Positions 10,020 to 19,642 of a stretch of 40,586 nt of DNA are shown one piece after another (position 1 is the first letter of the stretch; every line of letters begins with the position of its first letter). The position numbers and the translations under genes are program-made. Below the pieces are notes generated by a model that was given only the letters and a program-made list of their open reading frames with translations, was not told where the DNA came from and searched no databases. Source of the DNA: Acetobacteraceae bacterium AT-5844 (GTDB lineage Bacteria > Pseudomonadota > Alphaproteobacteria > Acetobacterales > Acetobacteraceae); the NCBI GenBank assembly GCA_000245075.1, contig JH599921.1, positions 1 through 40,586 of the forward strand, in the 5' to 3' direction.

Positions 10020-11003
10020 TTACTCGGCAGTGATGCCGAGCTTGCGGATCAGCGCGCCCCAGCGGGCGGTTTCAGCCTGGATGTAGCTGGCGAAGGCTTC
10101 CGGCGTGCTGGCCACGACCTCGAAACCGGCCGTGGTGAGGGTCTGCCGGGCCTGGGGGGCGGTCAGGGCGGTACGGGCCTCGCGGGCCAGGGTCTGCACG
10201 CGTTCCGGTGAGGTGGAGGCGGGGCCGACCAGCCCTATCCAGGCATAGGAGGTGGCGTCGGGCATGCCGGATTCCGCCAGGGTCGGCACATCGGGGAGCT
10301 GCGGCAGGCGGGCATCGGCGGTGACGGCCAGGGCATTCACCTGACCTTCGCGCACCTGCGGCAGGATGCCGGCGGCGGTGAGGATCATGGCGTTGATGCG
10401 CCCGGCCACCAGGTCCAGCGTCGCCTGCGGGAAGCCGCGATAGGGCACGTGCACGGCCTGGAAGCCGCCGCGCGCCTTCAGGTCCTCCATGGCCAGGTGG
10501 CCGCCGGAACCGGCGCCGACCGAGCCATAGCTCAGCACGGTGGGGTTGGCCTTCGCGTAGGCGATGAATTCGGACAGCGTGCGCGCCGGGATGGAAGGAT
10601 GCACCACCAGCACCTGCCCGGCCCGTGCCAGCAGGGAGATGGGGGCGAGGTCCTTCGCCGGGTCGTAGGGCAGGTTCGGATAGAGGGCCGGGGCGGTGGA
10701 GAGCGGGCCGTTGATGGAGACGCCGAAGGTCACGCCATCCGTCGCCTTGGCGATCAACTCCGTCCCGAGATTGCCGCCAACGCCCGCGCGGTTATCCGCC
10801 ACGAAGGGCTGGCCGAAAACGCTGCTGAAATGCTGGGCCACGACGCGCGCCACGATGTCCGGCGTGGAGCCCGCGGGGTAGGGCACCACCATGCGCACGG
10901 GGCGGTCCGGCCAGGGCTGGGTAGCCGTCTGGGCGCGGCTTTGGGTGGCCAGGATGCCGGGCAGGGCGGCACCCAGCGCCAGCATGGAACGGCGGGGCAA
11001 CAT
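10020..11003 (-). CDS. Bug-family (TctC-like) periplasmic solute-binding protein
   Basis: This 327-residue member of the Bug/TctC family consists of extracytoplasmic binding proteins for carboxylates and related small molecules, greatly expanded in Roseomonas and Bordetella relatives. A signal peptide ([24 protein letters not shown]) ends near residue 24 and contains an RR pair, so Tat export is possible. The mature start [23 protein letters not shown] and the segments [31 protein letters not shown] and [22 protein letters not shown] are family hallmarks. The start at 11003 has GAGGAAAG upstream. No TctA/TctB membrane genes adjoin, which is usual for these orphan binding proteins. The ligand is unknown. 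Confidence 0.88.
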   Translation of the reverse strand: MLPRRSMLALGAALPGILATQSRAQTATQPWPDRPVRMVVPYPAGSTPDIVARVVAQHFSSVFGQPFVADNRAGVGGNLGTELIAKATDGVTFGVSINGPLSTAPALYPNLPYDPAKDLAPISLLARAGQVLVVHPSIPARTLSEFIAYAKANPTVLSYGSVGAGSGGHLAMEDLKARGGFQAVHVPYRGFPQATLDLVAGRINAMILTAAGILPQVREGQVNALAVTADARLPQLPDVPTLAESGMPDATSYAWIGLVGPASTSPERVQTLAREARTALTAPQARQTLTTAGFEVVASTPEAFASYIQAETARWGALIRKLGITAE

Positions 11004-11175
11004 GGCGTGTTCTTTCCTCGTAACAGGCTTGTCACCGGTTGAGCATGGCGCGCGGGAGCCGTCCAGCGGATTGGCTGAAGGTCTGGCCCGCGAGGCGGCG
11101 AAAGGTCGCGATTGTGCAACGCGGCAGACCCTGCCAGCTTTGTTTTGCCAGACCCGGATGAGCGGAGGCGTGCCC

Positions 11176-13971
11176 ATGCCCGATACCCCTCAACCTTTCG
11201 CGGCTTCCCCTCCCGCATCCCGCGAGGGAGAGCGGGACCCCAGGCTGGTCGAGGATGTGCGCTTGCTCGGCCAGCTTCTCGGCGATGTGGTGCGGGAGCA
11301 GGAGGGAGAGACGGCCTTCGAGCTGATCGAGGCCATCCGCCGCCTGTCCGTGGCCTTCGAGCGGCACGCGGATGCGGCGGCGGGGCGGGAGCTGGACAGC
11401 CTGCTGACCCGGCTGAGCCCGGCCGAGACCGTCTCCGTCATCCGCGCCTTCAGCTATTTCTCCCACCTCGCCAACCTGGCGGAGGACCGCAACAACCTGC
11501 GGCGGCAGGCGGAGCGGGAGGATAGCGGCGACCCGGAGGAAGGCAGCCTGACGCGGAGCTTCGCCCGCTTCGCCGAGGCCGGCATCAGCGCCGATACGGT
11601 GGCGCGGGCGCTGGCGAGAAGCTGGGTTTCGCCGGTGCTGACGGCGCACCCGACCGAGGTGCAGCGCAAGAGCACGCTGGATACGGAACGGGCCATCGCC
11701 GAGTTGCTGGCGGTGCGGGACACGCTTCCCGCCGATGGGCCGCGCGGCGAGCGCGCGCGGACGCAGAACGAGGCATTGCTGAAGACGCGCATCACCCAGC
11801 TCTGGCAAACGCGCATGCTGCGCTTCGTGAAGCTGCGGGTGGAGGACGAGATCGAGAACGTCCTCAGCTATTACAACCTCACTTTCCTGCGGGAGATTCC
11901 ACGCCTCTATGCGGATCTGGAGCAGCGGCTCGGCCAGAAGGTCGCGCCGTTCTTCCGCATGGGCAACTGGATCGGTGGGGACCGCGACGGCAATCCCTTC
12001 GTCAATGCCGATACCTTGCGTATGGCGCTGCGGCGGCAGGGCGAGGTGGTGCTGCGGCACTACCTCACCGAAGTGCATGACCTCGGCGCGGAACTTTCCA
12101 TCTCCCGCATGCTGGCCGGATGCTCGGCGGGGTTGGAGGCACTGGCGGCAAAGGCGGGAGACGCGAATCCACGCCGCGATGACGAGCCTTACCGCCGCGC
12201 GCTGACGGGCGTGTATGCGCGTCTCGCCGGCACGCTCAAGGCGCTGACGGGGACGGAGGCGCTGCGCCATGCCGTGGCCCCGGGAGAGCCTTACCCCTCC
12301 GCCGCCGCTTTCCTCGCCGATCTGGCCGTGGTGGAGGATTCGCTGCGGCAGCACCATGGCGCCGCGCTGATCGCGCCCCGGCTTGGGCCGCTGATGCGGG
12401 CGGTGGAGGTCTTCGGCTTCCACCTCGCCACCACCGACCTGCGCCAGAGCTCGGATCAGCATGAGGCGGTGGTGGCGGAACTGCTGGCGGCGGCGCGGAT
12501 CGAGGCCGCCTATGCCTCGCTGGAGGAGGAGGCGAAGCAGAAGCTGTTGCTCTCCGTGCTGTCCGACCCGCGCAGCCTGCGCGTGCGCGGCGCCGCCTAT
12601 TCCGAAAGGACGGATAGCGAGCTGGCGATCTTCGAGGCGGCGCGGGAGATACGGGAGCGCTTCGGCGCGGAGGCCATCCGCCATTGCATCATCAGCCACA
12701 CGGAGAGCGTCAGCGATCTGCTGGAAGTGCTGGTGCTGCAGAAGGAATGCGGCCTGATGCGCGGTTCGCTGGCGCCGCAGGAGGCAGGGACGGCGCAGCT
12801 TGGCCTGATCGTCAGCCCGCTTTTCGAGACCATCGAGGACCTGCGCTCGGCCGAGCCGATCATGCGCGCCTTCTACGACCTGCCGGGCATCGAGGGGCTC
12901 GTCCGCCATTCCGGCGCGCAGCAGGACATCATGCTGGGCTATTCGGACAGCAATAAGGATGGCGGCTACTTCACCTCCAACTGGGAGCTGTATCGGGCTT
13001 CCCGCGCGCTGGTGGCGCTGTTCGAGCGCAAGCCGGGGCTGACGCTGCGGCTGTTCCACGGGCGTGGTGGCGCGGTGGGGCGCGGTGGCGGGCCGAGCTA
13101 CCAGGCGATCCTGGCGCAGCCGCCGGGTACGGTGAGGGGGCAGATCCGCCTCACCGAGCAGGGGGAGGTGATCAACGCCAAATACGCCAATCCCGAGATC
13201 GGCCGCCGTAACCTGGAGATTCTGATGGCGGCGGCGCTGGAGGCGACGCTGCTGGCGCCGGATGAGGCCGCCCCGCCCGAATTCCTGGAGGCTGCGGCGG
13301 TGCTCTCGGCGAAGTCCATGGCGGCCTACCGGGCGCTGGTCTACGAGACACCGGGTTTCGCGGATTATTTCTTCAGCGCCACGCCCATCGCCGAGATCGC
13401 CGAGCTGAACATCGGCTCCCGCCCCGCCTCACGGAAGGCGAATCGACGGATCGAGGATTTGCGCGCCATTCCCTGGAGCTTTTCCTGGGGGCAGAGCCGG
13501 GTGGCGCTGCCGGGCTGGTACGGCTTCGGCTCGGCGGTGGAGGCACTGCTGGCGGAGAATGCGGAGGCCCTGCCGCTGCTGCGGCGGATGAGCAGGGAGT
13601 GGCCGTTCTTCCGCGCCACCCTCTCCAACCTGGATATGGTGATGGCCAAGGCGGAGCTGAATATCGCCCGCCGTTATGCCGGGCTGGTGCCGGACAAGGC
13701 GCTGGCGGCCGCCGTGTTCTCGGCCTTCGAGGCGGAGTGGGGGCGGACGGCCAGGGCGCTGGAGATGCTGACCGGGGAAACCCGCCGGCTGGCGGACAAT
13801 CCGCATCTGGCGAGTTCCATCGCGCACCGCGCGGCCTATATCGCGCCGCTGAACCATTTGCAGGTGGAACTGCTGCGCCGCTGGCGCGAGGGGCAGATGC
13901 ATGAGCGCGCCCAGCACGGCATCCTTATCTCGATCAACGGCGTCGCGGCGGGGCTGCGCAATACGGGGTGA
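11176..13971 (+). CDS. ppc: phosphoenolpyruvate carboxylase
   Basis: This 931-residue enzyme carboxylates phosphoenolpyruvate to oxaloacetate, an anaplerotic reaction in the cytoplasm. The catalytic histidine region [15 protein letters not shown] is at residues 152-166 (His158). [30 protein letters not shown] and the glycine-rich loop [15 protein letters not shown] (His628) are all intact. The C-terminal NTG tail, at which this family ends and which lines the allosteric and catalytic region, is present. The ATG at 11176 is seven bases after GGAGG and was preferred over an upstream ATG at 11158 and a much longer open frame. It is divergent from the solute-binding protein gene, across 172 bp. 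The convergent CHAP gene ends 6 bp after it. Confidence 0.97.
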   Translation: MPDTPQPFAASPPASREGERDPRLVEDVRLLGQLLGDVVREQEGETAFELIEAIRRLSVAFERHADAAAGRELDSLLTRLSPAETVSVIRAFSYFSHLANLAEDRNNLRRQAEREDSGDPEEGSLTRSFARFAEAGISADTVARALARSWVSPVLTAHPTEVQRKSTLDTERAIAELLAVRDTLPADGPRGERARTQNEALLKTRITQLWQTRMLRFVKLRVEDEIENVLSYYNLTFLREIPRLYADLEQRLGQKVAPFFRMGNWIGGDRDGNPFVNADTLRMALRRQGEVVLRHYLTEVHDLGAELSISRMLAGCSAGLEALAAKAGDANPRRDDEPYRRALTGVYARLAGTLKALTGTEALRHAVAPGEPYPSAAAFLADLAVVEDSLRQHHGAALIAPRLGPLMRAVEVFGFHLATTDLRQSSDQHEAVVAELLAAARIEAAYASLEEEAKQKLLLSVLSDPRSLRVRGAAYSERTDSELAIFEAAREIRERFGAEAIRHCIISHTESVSDLLEVLVLQKECGLMRGSLAPQEAGTAQLGLIVSPLFETIEDLRSAEPIMRAFYDLPGIEGLVRHSGAQQDIMLGYSDSNKDGGYFTSNWELYRASRALVALFERKPGLTLRLFHGRGGAVGRGGGPSYQAILAQPPGTVRGQIRLTEQGEVINAKYANPEIGRRNLEILMAAALEATLLAPDEAAPPEFLEAAAVLSAKSMAAYRALVYETPGFADYFFSATPIAEIAELNIGSRPASRKANRRIEDLRAIPWSFSWGQSRVALPGWYGFGSAVEALLAENAEALPLLRRMSREWPFFRATLSNLDMVMAKAELNIARRYAGLVPDKALAAAVFSAFEAEWGRTARALEMLTGETRRLADNPHLASSIAHRAAYIAPLNHLQVELLRRWREGQMHERAQHGILISINGVAAGLRNTG

Positions 13972-13977
13972 CGCGGC

Positions 13978-14511
13978 CTATCGCGCGGCCACCAGCGCGC
14001 GGGGATGGACGAAGCCCGAGGCGGGGTAGGAGCTGGTGCCGAGATTGTTGATGGGCGGGTACCAGACCCGGACCATGGACCAGTCGTTGCGGGGGGAGAC
14101 ATCCACCACCGGCTGGTCCAGCGCCACGCGGCCCTTGGCGCTGCCATTGGCCCAGTTGGCGTGGTTCACGCGGATCTCGCGCGAGGAGACCACGCGGCTG
14201 ACGACGGAGAGATGCCCTTCGCGCAGGCGGGAGGTGCGGCTGAGGACAAGCACGCTGCCGCGGCGGGGTGCCTGGCCGCGTTCATAGCGGCCCTCGGCGG
14301 CGTCCCACCACTCCCAGGCATCGCCACGGAGCTGGATGCCGGATTCGGCGCGGGCATAGGGGACGCACCACATGAAGCCGCCGGAGCCTGCCCCGCCGCC
14401 GGATGCCAGGTTTCCGCTTCCGCCGCCACAGGCGGCCAGCAGCAGCAATGCCAAAAGGCAGGCCAAGCGCCTGCCGCCCCCGCCGAAGACCGGCGTTCCC
14501 ATCGACTTCAT
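13978..14511 (-). CDS. CHAP-domain lipoprotein, probable cell-wall amidase/endopeptidase
   Basis: This protein of about 177 residues has a lipoprotein signal ([10 protein letters not shown], lipidated Cys28) and a Gly/Ser-rich linker. A compact CHAP-like (NlpC/P60-type cysteine peptidase) domain follows. The expected nucleophile is Cys49 in [13 protein letters not shown], and the histidine is His100 in [17 protein letters not shown] (117-120) may supply the third polar residue. Such proteins cleave peptidoglycan stem peptides. The start is uncertain between ATGs at 14511 and 14502, neither with a strong ribosome binding site; a longer TTG reading to 14562 is unlikely. It lies 82 bp downstream of dnaA on the same strand and converges on ppc. 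Confidence 0.75.
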   Translation of the reverse strand: MKSMGTPVFGGGGRRLACLLALLLLAACGGGSGNLASGGGAGSGGFMWCVPYARAESGIQLRGDAWEWWDAAEGRYERGQAPRRGSVLVLSRTSRLREGHLSVVSRVVSSREIRVNHANWANGSAKGRVALDQPVVDVSPRNDWSMVRVWYPPINNLGTSSYPASGFVHPRALVAAR

Positions 14512-14592
14512 CAGCCAAGCCCGTGCCTGCGCCGGGCGGGGGCTCCAGCGTGGTGGTCTCAAGACCCTTGGGGGAAGGGCAGCGTCAGCTTA

Positions 14593-16176
14593 TCAGGTTT
14601 CCAGCATCCGGCGCAGCAATTCGACGTCCTCGGCGAAGGAAACGTCGGCCTGCATCAGCTCCGCCACGCGGGAGACGGCGTGCATGACGGTGGTATGGTC
14701 ACGGTTGCCGAAGCGCCGGCCGATTTCCGGCAGGGAGCGGGAGGTGAGCTGCTTGGCCAGGTACATGGCCACCTGGCGCGGCCGGGCCACGTTACGGGCA
14801 CGGCGGGCGGAGGACATGTCCGTGAGGCGGATATTGTAGTGCTCCGCCACCTTGCGCTGGATTTCCTCGATGGTGACCCGCCGGTCATGTGCGCGGAGAA
14901 TGTCGTGCAGCACTTCCTGCGCGGTTTCCAGCGTCACCGGGCGGCCGAACAGGTTGGCATGGGCGATCAGGCGGTTCAGCGCGCCTTCCAGCTCACGCAC
15001 GTTGCTGGTGATCTTGTGCGCGAGGAATTCCAGCACGCGGGAGGGGACTTCGACCTCCGCGACCTGGGCCTTGGCCTGTAGGATGGAGATGCGCAGCTCG
15101 TAGGTGGTGGCGTGGATATCCGCCACCATGCCGCAGCCAAGGCGGGTGCGCAGGCGGTCCTCCAGCCCGGACAGGTCGCTGGGCGACTTGTCGGCGGAGA
15201 CGACGATCTGCTTCCCGGCATCCACCAGCGCATTGAAGGTGTGGAAGAACTCTTCCTGCGTGTTGTCCTTGCCGATGAGGAACTGAAGGTCGTCGATCAT
15301 CAGCACGTCCACGGAGCGCAGGGACTCCTTGAACTGCATGGTGGACTGGTTCCGCAGCGCGTTGATGAACCGGTACATGAAGGTCTCGGCCGACATGTAG
15401 GTCACGTGGCGCTCGACGCCGCCTTCGCCATTCTGGATGGCCCAGGCGACGGCGTGCATCAAATGCGTCTTGCCCAGGCCGACGCCGCCATAGAGGAAGA
15501 GCGGGTTGAAGCCGGGGCTCGCCGGCTTTTCCGCCACGCGGCGGGCGCAGGCATAGGCGAATTCATTGGGCTTGCCGACGACGAAGCTGTCGAAGGTAAA
15601 GCGAGGGTCCAGCTTGGCGGACCAGACATTGTTGCTGTTGCGCGGGTCCGTCTTGGCGGCTTCGGCACGCGCGGGCGGCTCCGCCGCGCGCTCGGGCGGC
15701 GGTGCGGCCAGGGACTCGGCCAGGCCACCGGCCTGGGGGGCGGCTTCGCCATCGACGGTATCCGGCGCGCGGGCCTCCGTGGCCACGCGGATATCCACGC
15801 GGCGCACGCCAGGGTGCTCGCCCTGCCACAGCAGGCGCAGGCGGTCGCCGTAATGGGTGCGCACCCAGTCCCGCAGGAAGCGGGTGGGGAGGAGGATAAC
15901 GACTTCCTCGCCCTCGATGGCGGAGAGCGTCATCTGCCGCAGCCAGCTCCGGTACTCGACCTCGCCGACATCCTCACGCAGGCGGCCGCGAATCCGTGCC
16001 CATGCTTCGGAGACGGGGTCTTCCGACACCGCGTCCTGGCCGATCAGCTCATGGCCCAAATGGTCTCGTGCGGACGGCGACGGCATGCCGGGTTCATTCT
16101 CCATGCGAAGCACTTGCCACCCTTTGGCATCATGACGCGCCTGCCGGGCGTGGCCCGGGGCGTTTCGATAATCCAT
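14593..16176 (-). CDS. dnaA: chromosomal replication initiator DnaA
   Basis: DnaA is an AAA+ ATPase that binds DnaA boxes, melts the origin and loads the helicase; it is also a transcription factor. In the 527-residue reading, domain I starts near [24 protein letters not shown] (57-80), followed by a variable Ala/Pro linker. The AAA+ core has Walker A GGVGLGKT (230-237) and Walker B VLMIDD (291-296). The C-terminal helix-turn-helix carries the DnaA signature [11 protein letters not shown] (491-501). The ATG at 16176 has GGAG four bases upstream. ATG at 16104 (24 codons later) is an alternative with a poorer site. It is downstream of rpsT, the usual alphaproteobacterial order. No set of consensus DnaA boxes was found next to it. 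Confidence 0.96.
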   Translation of the reverse strand: MDYRNAPGHARQARHDAKGWQVLRMENEPGMPSPSARDHLGHELIGQDAVSEDPVSEAWARIRGRLREDVGEVEYRSWLRQMTLSAIEGEEVVILLPTRFLRDWVRTHYGDRLRLLWQGEHPGVRRVDIRVATEARAPDTVDGEAAPQAGGLAESLAAPPPERAAEPPARAEAAKTDPRNSNNVWSAKLDPRFTFDSFVVGKPNEFAYACARRVAEKPASPGFNPLFLYGGVGLGKTHLMHAVAWAIQNGEGGVERHVTYMSAETFMYRFINALRNQSTMQFKESLRSVDVLMIDDLQFLIGKDNTQEEFFHTFNALVDAGKQIVVSADKSPSDLSGLEDRLRTRLGCGMVADIHATTYELRISILQAKAQVAEVEVPSRVLEFLAHKITSNVRELEGALNRLIAHANLFGRPVTLETAQEVLHDILRAHDRRVTIEEIQRKVAEHYNIRLTDMSSARRARNVARPRQVAMYLAKQLTSRSLPEIGRRFGNRDHTTVMHAVSRVAELMQADVSFAEDVELLRRMLET

Positions 16177-16401
16177 CGGGCTCCGTGCACCCGATTATCC
16201 CCCTCCGCCGCCCGACTTTCGAGACTTGAAAGTGAGACTGCGCACAAAAAAACCTGAACCGCTTAAAAAGCGGCCAAGAAATGCGCACAGCTCCGCAGCC
16301 CGTGCATCGCTAACAGGAAAGGAAAATTCCCTGTCGGCGGTACGGCCAACTTTACGGAGGGGGTCGGATAATTTGCAGAAAGGGCGTTGTCTATTCGAGG
16401 C

Positions 16402-16434
16402 TATTCCCGGGCGCCGGCCGGCGCAACGGGAATA
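16402..16434 (-). terminator. long hairpin downstream of rpsT
   Basis: TATTCCCG (16402-16409) pairs with CGGGAATA (16427-16434), enclosing the self-complementary GCGCCGGCCGGCGC. No T-tract follows on either strand. It may terminate rpsT or act as a processing/stability element. Confidence 0.4.
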
Positions 16435-16465
16435 CTCCGAGAACGGACGCCCTCAGCGGTCAGCT

Positions 16466-16486
16466 CCGGCGGGAATGGCCCGCCGG
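16466..16486 (-). terminator. hairpin immediately after rpsT
   Basis: CCGGCGGG (16466-16473) and CCCGCCGG (16479-16486) form a perfect 8-bp stem with a 5-nt loop, 14 bp after the rpsT stop. No T-tract follows, so termination is inferred from position. Confidence 0.45.
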
Positions 16487-16500
16487 ATGCCCGCCCGGCC

Positions 16501-16776
16501 TCAGGCCTGGGCGGCGGCCAGCGCCTTGATGCGGGCGGCCAGGCGGGAGAGCTTCCGCGCCACGGTGTTGGCGTGCATCACGCCCTTGGTGGCGGCGCGC
16601 TGCAGCTCGGGCTGCGCGTCCTTGAAGGCGGCCTGAGCGGCAGCCTTGTCACCACCCGAGATCGCCTTTTCCACCTTCACCAGGAAGGTGCTGACGCGGG
16701 AGCGGCGGGCGCGGTTGCGCTCGTTGCGGGTGGCCGTCTGCAGGATGCGCTTACGCGCGGAAGCGGTATTCGCCAT
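16501..16776 (-). CDS. rpsT: 30S ribosomal protein S20
   Basis: This 91-residue small-subunit protein binds 16S r[34 protein letters not shown] is the typical basic N-terminus. The C-terminal part, with [23 protein letters not shown], matches the family helix that packs on the rRNA. It lies between the enoyl-CoA hydratase gene upstream (135-bp gap) and dnaA downstream, as in many alphaproteobacteria. Two GC-rich hairpins follow the stop codon. The start is the ATG at 16776; no alternative is needed. Confidence 0.97.
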   Translation of the reverse strand: MANTASARKRILQTATRNERNRARRSRVSTFLVKVEKAISGGDKAAAQAAFKDAQPELQRAATKGVMHANTVARKLSRLAARIKALAAAQA

Positions 16777-16911
16777 GGCGTGTGTTCGGACCGTTCAAAA
16801 TTAATGTACGCGCGGGCGGTACGGGCCCGCCACGGGAAGGCGCCGCTTCTACCCGCGCCTGGGGATAAGAGTCAATGCGCGGCGCAGCATCAGGCTCCCG
16901 CGCGGTGCATT

Positions 16912-17685
16912 TCAGCCCCCGAAGTTGGGCTTACGTTTCTCATTGAAGGCCGCCATGCCCTCCTGCTGGTCGGGCGTGCCGAAGGCGGCCAGGAACAGGC
17001 GGCGCTCCAGCCGCACACCCTCGCGCAGCGGCAGTTCGAAGGCGGCGTTCACCGCCTCCTTCGCCATGGCGACACCGGGGCGGGAGTGCTCGCCGATTTT
17101 AGTGGCCAGGGCCACGGCTTCATCGATCAGGCTGTCGGCGGGCACGACGCGGGCGACGAGGCCGGTGCGCTCGGCCTCGGCGGCATCCATCATGCGGCCC
17201 GTCAGGATCATCTCCATGGCCTTGGACTTGCCGATGGCGCGCGTCAGGCGCTGGCTGCCGCCGGCGCCGGGCAGGATGCCGAGCTTGATCTCGGGCTGGC
17301 CGAACCTGGCCGTATCGGCCGCCAGGATGATGTCGCACATCATCGCGACCTCGCAGCCGCCACCGAGCGCGAAGCCCGCCACCGCGGCGATGACGGGCTT
17401 CTGCACCGTCAGCACGGCCTCCCAGGGGGCGATGAAGTCCCGCAGATAGGTGCCGGGCCAGGAGCGGGGCTGCATCTCGCGGATATCCGCCCCCGCCGCG
17501 AAGGCCTTCTCATTGCCCGTGATGATGATGGCGGCGATGGCCGGGTCCGCGTCGAAGCCGCGCAGGGCCTGGGCCAACTCGTCCATCAGTTGGTCGCACA
17601 GCGCGTTCAGCGCCTTGGGGCGGTTCAGGCGGATAATGCCGGCGCAGCCCTGCGTCTCGGTCAGGATCATCTCATAGGCGGCCAT
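16912..17685 (-). CDS. enoyl-CoA hydratase (crotonase family)
   Basis: This 257-residue crotonase-fold enzyme is expected to hydrate 2-enoyl-CoA in fatty-acid beta-oxidation. The oxyanion-hole segments are [11 protein letters not shown] (61-71) and [12 protein letters not shown] (104-115). The two catalytic glutamates of true hydratases are present as Glu112 and Glu132 (in [16 protein letters not shown]). The C-terminal [11 protein letters not shown] is typical. ATG at 17685 follows GGGAG, with a 9-nt spacer; a longer open frame upstream overlaps mutM out of frame and is not coding. The gene sits between mutM and rpsT in conserved alphaproteobacterial order. Confidence 0.93.
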   Translation of the reverse strand: MAAYEMILTETQGCAGIIRLNRPKALNALCDQLMDELAQALRGFDADPAIAAIIITGNEKAFAAGADIREMQPRSWPGTYLRDFIAPWEAVLTVQKPVIAAVAGFALGGGCEVAMMCDIILAADTARFGQPEIKLGILPGAGGSQRLTRAIGKSKAMEMILTGRMMDAAEAERTGLVARVVPADSLIDEAVALATKIGEHSRPGVAMAKEAVNAAFELPLREGVRLERRLFLAAFGTPDQQEGMAAFNEKRKPNFGG

Positions 17686-17767
17686 GCTGGCGGGCTCCCT
17701 CTCCGGCTTTTCGACTCGGGCGTTGTTGTCCAATGGCTGGGGATGGCTGTCGAGGGGGGTGGCCCCG

Positions 17768-18610
17768 TCAGCGCTGGATGCGGGCGCAGAAGAAGGTGCT
17801 GCGCCCGGCCTGCACGATGCGGGTGATACCGGGGCAGCCTGGCGGGTTGGGGCAGAGGGGGCAGGGCTCTCCCTCCCGGTCGTAGACCGCGAAACGGTCC
17901 TGGAAGCCGCCGATTTCACCGCTGGCCTGGACATAGTCGCGCAGGGTGGAGCCGCCGGCCGCGATGGCCTCGGACAATACGGCCTTGATGGCGGGTACCA
18001 GGCGGGTGGCGCGGGCACCCGGGATGGTGCCCGCCAGGCGTCGGGGCGAGATGCCGGCGCGGAACAGCGCTTCGCATACATAAATATTGCCGAGCCCGGC
18101 GACGACGCTCTGGTCCAGCAGCGCCGCCTTGATGGGGGTCTGCTTGCCGGCCAGGGCGGCGGAGAGGATGGTGGGGGTGAAGCCCTCCTCCAGCGGCTCT
18201 GGCCCCATGCCCGCCAGCAGGCGGTGGCTGTCCTCGGCAGCGGTGGGAATGAGGTCCACGCTACCGAAGCGGCGGGGGTCCACGAAGCCGACATGAGTGC
18301 CGCCGGCGGTCTCCAGGATGAGGTGCTCATGGGCAGGCGGGGGCGTGTTGGCGCCCCGGGGGCGGGCCACCATGCGGCCAGACATGCCCAGATGAATAAG
18401 CACCGACTGGCCGGTGGAGAGCCGCATCAGCATGTATTTGCCGCGGCGGCGGAAGCCTTCGACGCGGGCGCCGGCCAGTGTGGCGGCGAGGCCGGCGGGG
18501 AAGGGCCAGCGCATGCCTTCCCGCCGCGTCTCGGCGTGGATGATGGTCTGGCCTTCGAGGATGGCGGCGAGGCCGCGCATCACGGTCTCGACTTCGGGAA
18601 GCTCGGGCAT
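17768..18610 (-). CDS. mutM: formamidopyrimidine-DNA glycosylase with altered zinc finger
   Basis: This 280-residue bifunctional base-excision glycosylase/AP lyase removes 8-oxoguanine and formamidopyrimidines. The MPELPEVE start supplies the catalytic Pro2 (N-terminal after Met removal) and Glu3; Lys58 and the H2TH segment ([18 protein letters not shown], 166-183) are intact. The C-terminal zinc finger is unusual. Cys250, Cys253 and Cys275 are present, but the fourth ligand position (278) is Ile in FCARIQR. An extra Cys259 lies in an insertion after the first pair. Arg270 of the finger hairpin, which contacts DNA, is kept. The gene is 82 bp upstream of the enoyl-CoA hydratase and likely shares its operon. 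Confidence 0.94.
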   Translation of the reverse strand: MPELPEVETVMRGLAAILEGQTIIHAETRREGMRWPFPAGLAATLAGARVEGFRRRGKYMLMRLSTGQSVLIHLGMSGRMVARPRGANTPPPAHEHLILETAGGTHVGFVDPRRFGSVDLIPTAAEDSHRLLAGMGPEPLEEGFTPTILSAALAGKQTPIKAALLDQSVVAGLGNIYVCEALFRAGISPRRLAGTIPGARATRLVPAIKAVLSEAIAAGGSTLRDYVQASGEIGGFQDRFAVYDREGEPCPLCPNPPGCPGITRIVQAGRSTFFCARIQR

Positions 18611-18653
18611 GGGGGCGGATGTAGGACGCCGCCGCCCCCGTTGGCGAGGGGGA

Positions 18654-19040
18654 TCAGCGCTTGCGACGGACGCTGCGGAAGAGGGTGAAAGCCAAGGGGA
18701 TCATGCTCACGCCGATACCCGTGCGCGCTTCCACCAGGGCGGTACGGCGGATGGAAAGAGCCTCCCGCTCCGCACGGCTGGGCCGGTTACGGCTGCCGAG
18801 CAGGGCGAGGATGAGGGCCAGCACCACATCCACCCCGAAGATGACGAGGGCCCGCCCGAGCGGGCCGAGATGGGGCTCCAGTGCGATCCAGGCCACGACA
18901 TGCAGCATGGCGAAAGCCGCCGTGGCCATGACGCCGGCCGCCAGGAATAAAATGATGCGGCGGATCTGGCGGCCTGCCAGCAGGCCAAGCCGGGCGCGCT
19001 CCGCCTCCCAGGCGACGGATGCGAGGCGAAGCGCACGCAC
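18654..19040 (-). CDS. small two-helix membrane protein (phage_holin_3_6-like)
   Basis: This 128-residue protein has two hydrophobic helices (about 30-52 and 62-82) and basic, amphipathic ends. It resembles the Phage_holin_3_6 / YqjE-type families that occur next to ElaB/YqjD-like genes in bacteria. Despite the family name it is not evidence of prophage. The start is read as GTG at 19040, 5 bp after the stop of the upstream gene, suggesting translational coupling. The pairing with a DUF883-like protein mirrors the E. coli yqjD-yqjE order, whose products are stationary-phase membrane proteins. It probably belongs to the general stress regulon here. The exact role is unknown. Confidence 0.65.
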   Translation of the reverse strand: MRALRLASVAWEAERARLGLLAGRQIRRIILFLAAGVMATAAFAMLHVVAWIALEPHLGPLGRALVIFGVDVVLALILALLGSRNRPSRAEREALSIRRTALVEARTGIGVSMIPLAFTLFRSVRRKR

Positions 19041-19045
19041 GGGTC

Positions 19046-19318
19046 TTAGCGTCCCAGCAGGCGGGCGAAGATGTAGCCGAGGCCGGCTGCGAGCAGGATG
19101 GAGGTGAAGGGCCGTTCCCGCACCAGCGTGGCAACGGTGTCGGCCTCCTTCTGCGCCGTGTGGCCGATCTGCCCCGCGAAGTCCTGCGCGCGGCCTGCCG
19201 CGCGGCTGACAGCGGGGGTGACGCGTTCTTCCATCAAGGTTTCCACCTTACGGCGGAGATCGGCGATGCGCTCCTCGACGGGCTCGAGATCGATGCCGTG
19301 GGTCGGGTTGGAAGCCAT
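19046..19318 (-). CDS. DUF883-like (ElaB/YqjD-type) membrane-anchored protein
   Basis: This 90-residue protein has a charged N-terminal half predicted to be helical and coiled (PVEERIADLRRKVETLMEER, then SRAAGRAQDFAGQIGHTAQK). One C-terminal transmembrane segment follows (FTSILLAAGLGYIFARLLGR). ElaB/YqjD proteins share this plan; they are tail-anchored, stationary-phase inner membrane proteins, and YqjD associates with ribosomes. The ATG at 19318 follows a strong AGGAGG. It is read together with the downstream two-helix protein, whose start is 5 bp after this stop. The same strand carries the stress-response sigma/anti-sigma/kinase genes upstream. Confidence 0.75.
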   Translation of the reverse strand: MASNPTHGIDLEPVEERIADLRRKVETLMEERVTPAVSRAAGRAQDFAGQIGHTAQKEADTVATLVRERPFTSILLAAGLGYIFARLLGR

Positions 19319-19392
19319 GTTAACTCCTCCTGAGGATGGGAAGGGGCCAGCCCTGCACGAGAGCTTGGCCCTTGTGTCGACGTATTTCAAAC

Positions 19393-19409
19393 CCCCGCTA
19401 ATGCCGGGG
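19393..19409 (-). terminator. small hairpin between the lipoprotein and DUF883-like genes
   Basis: CCCCG/CGGGG stem with a 7-nt loop, followed on the minus strand by GTTTGAAAT. It is a weak terminator or attenuator candidate. Confidence 0.3.
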
Positions 19410-19421
19410 CGTGGCGGTGGC

Positions 19422-19613
19422 TCAGCGCGTGGCGCGGTCGATGTCCCGGCCAACGCGCTCGGCCGGGCCTGCGGGCGGGTCCACCGCATCACGGATGGCG
19501 GCACCGGCATTGTCGATGCTGCGGCCGGCGCGCTCGGCCGGGCCTTCATTGCAGGCGGCGAGTGGTACCAGCAGGCCGAGGACCATCAGGGCTTGCAGAG
19601 TGAGATGACGCAT
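19422..19613 (-). CDS. small lipoprotein with internal repeat
   Basis: This 63-residue protein has a lipoprotein signal (MRHLTLQALMVLGLLVPLAAC, Cys21 in lipobox LAAC). The mature part of about 42 residues contains two copies of a motif: GPAERAGRSIDNA and GPAERVGRDIDRA. It has no known enzymatic domain and resembles entericidin-like small lipoproteins only in size and signal. The start ATG at 19613 has AAGGAG at a 7-nt spacing. A candidate EcfG-type promoter lies just upstream (19643-19668), fitting membership of the stress regulon whose regulators are encoded immediately upstream. Confidence 0.7.
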   Translation of the reverse strand: MRHLTLQALMVLGLLVPLAACNEGPAERAGRSIDNAGAAIRDAVDPPAGPAERVGRDIDRATR

Positions 19614-19642
19614 TCCGGGTCTCCTTGACCGTCCGGCGGCTT

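Larger units (their letters stand above)
16177..16500. other. rpsT-dnaA intergenic region rich in inverted repeats
   Basis: This 324-bp gap holds no recognisable gene. From the dnaA side it contains ACTTTC/GAAAGT (16215-16233), TGCGCACA at 16239-16246, the palindrome CCGCTT-AAA-AAGCGG (16259-16273), a second TGCGCACA at 16282-16289, and two hairpins beyond rpsT (16402-16434 and 16466-16486). Only poor DnaA box matches are present (TTATCC at 16194-16199 on the plus strand and near 16366-16371 on the minus strand). It should include the dnaA promoter. Whether it includes the origin cannot be told. Confidence 0.6.

Noticed and set aside
11032-13059. Minus-strand open frame of 675 codons opposite ppc
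   Set aside because: Antisense shadow of phosphoenolpyruvate carboxylase, rich in Arg and Gln without motifs.
16177-16500. Possible chromosome origin next to dnaA
   Set aside because: Only two poor DnaA box matches and no strongly AT-rich element were seen; alphaproteobacterial origins are often near hemE instead.
18654-19040. Holin-like gene as a prophage remnant
   Set aside because: No other phage gene is nearby, and the gene pairs with a DUF883-like gene as in yqjD-yqjE, so a cellular membrane protein is more likely.
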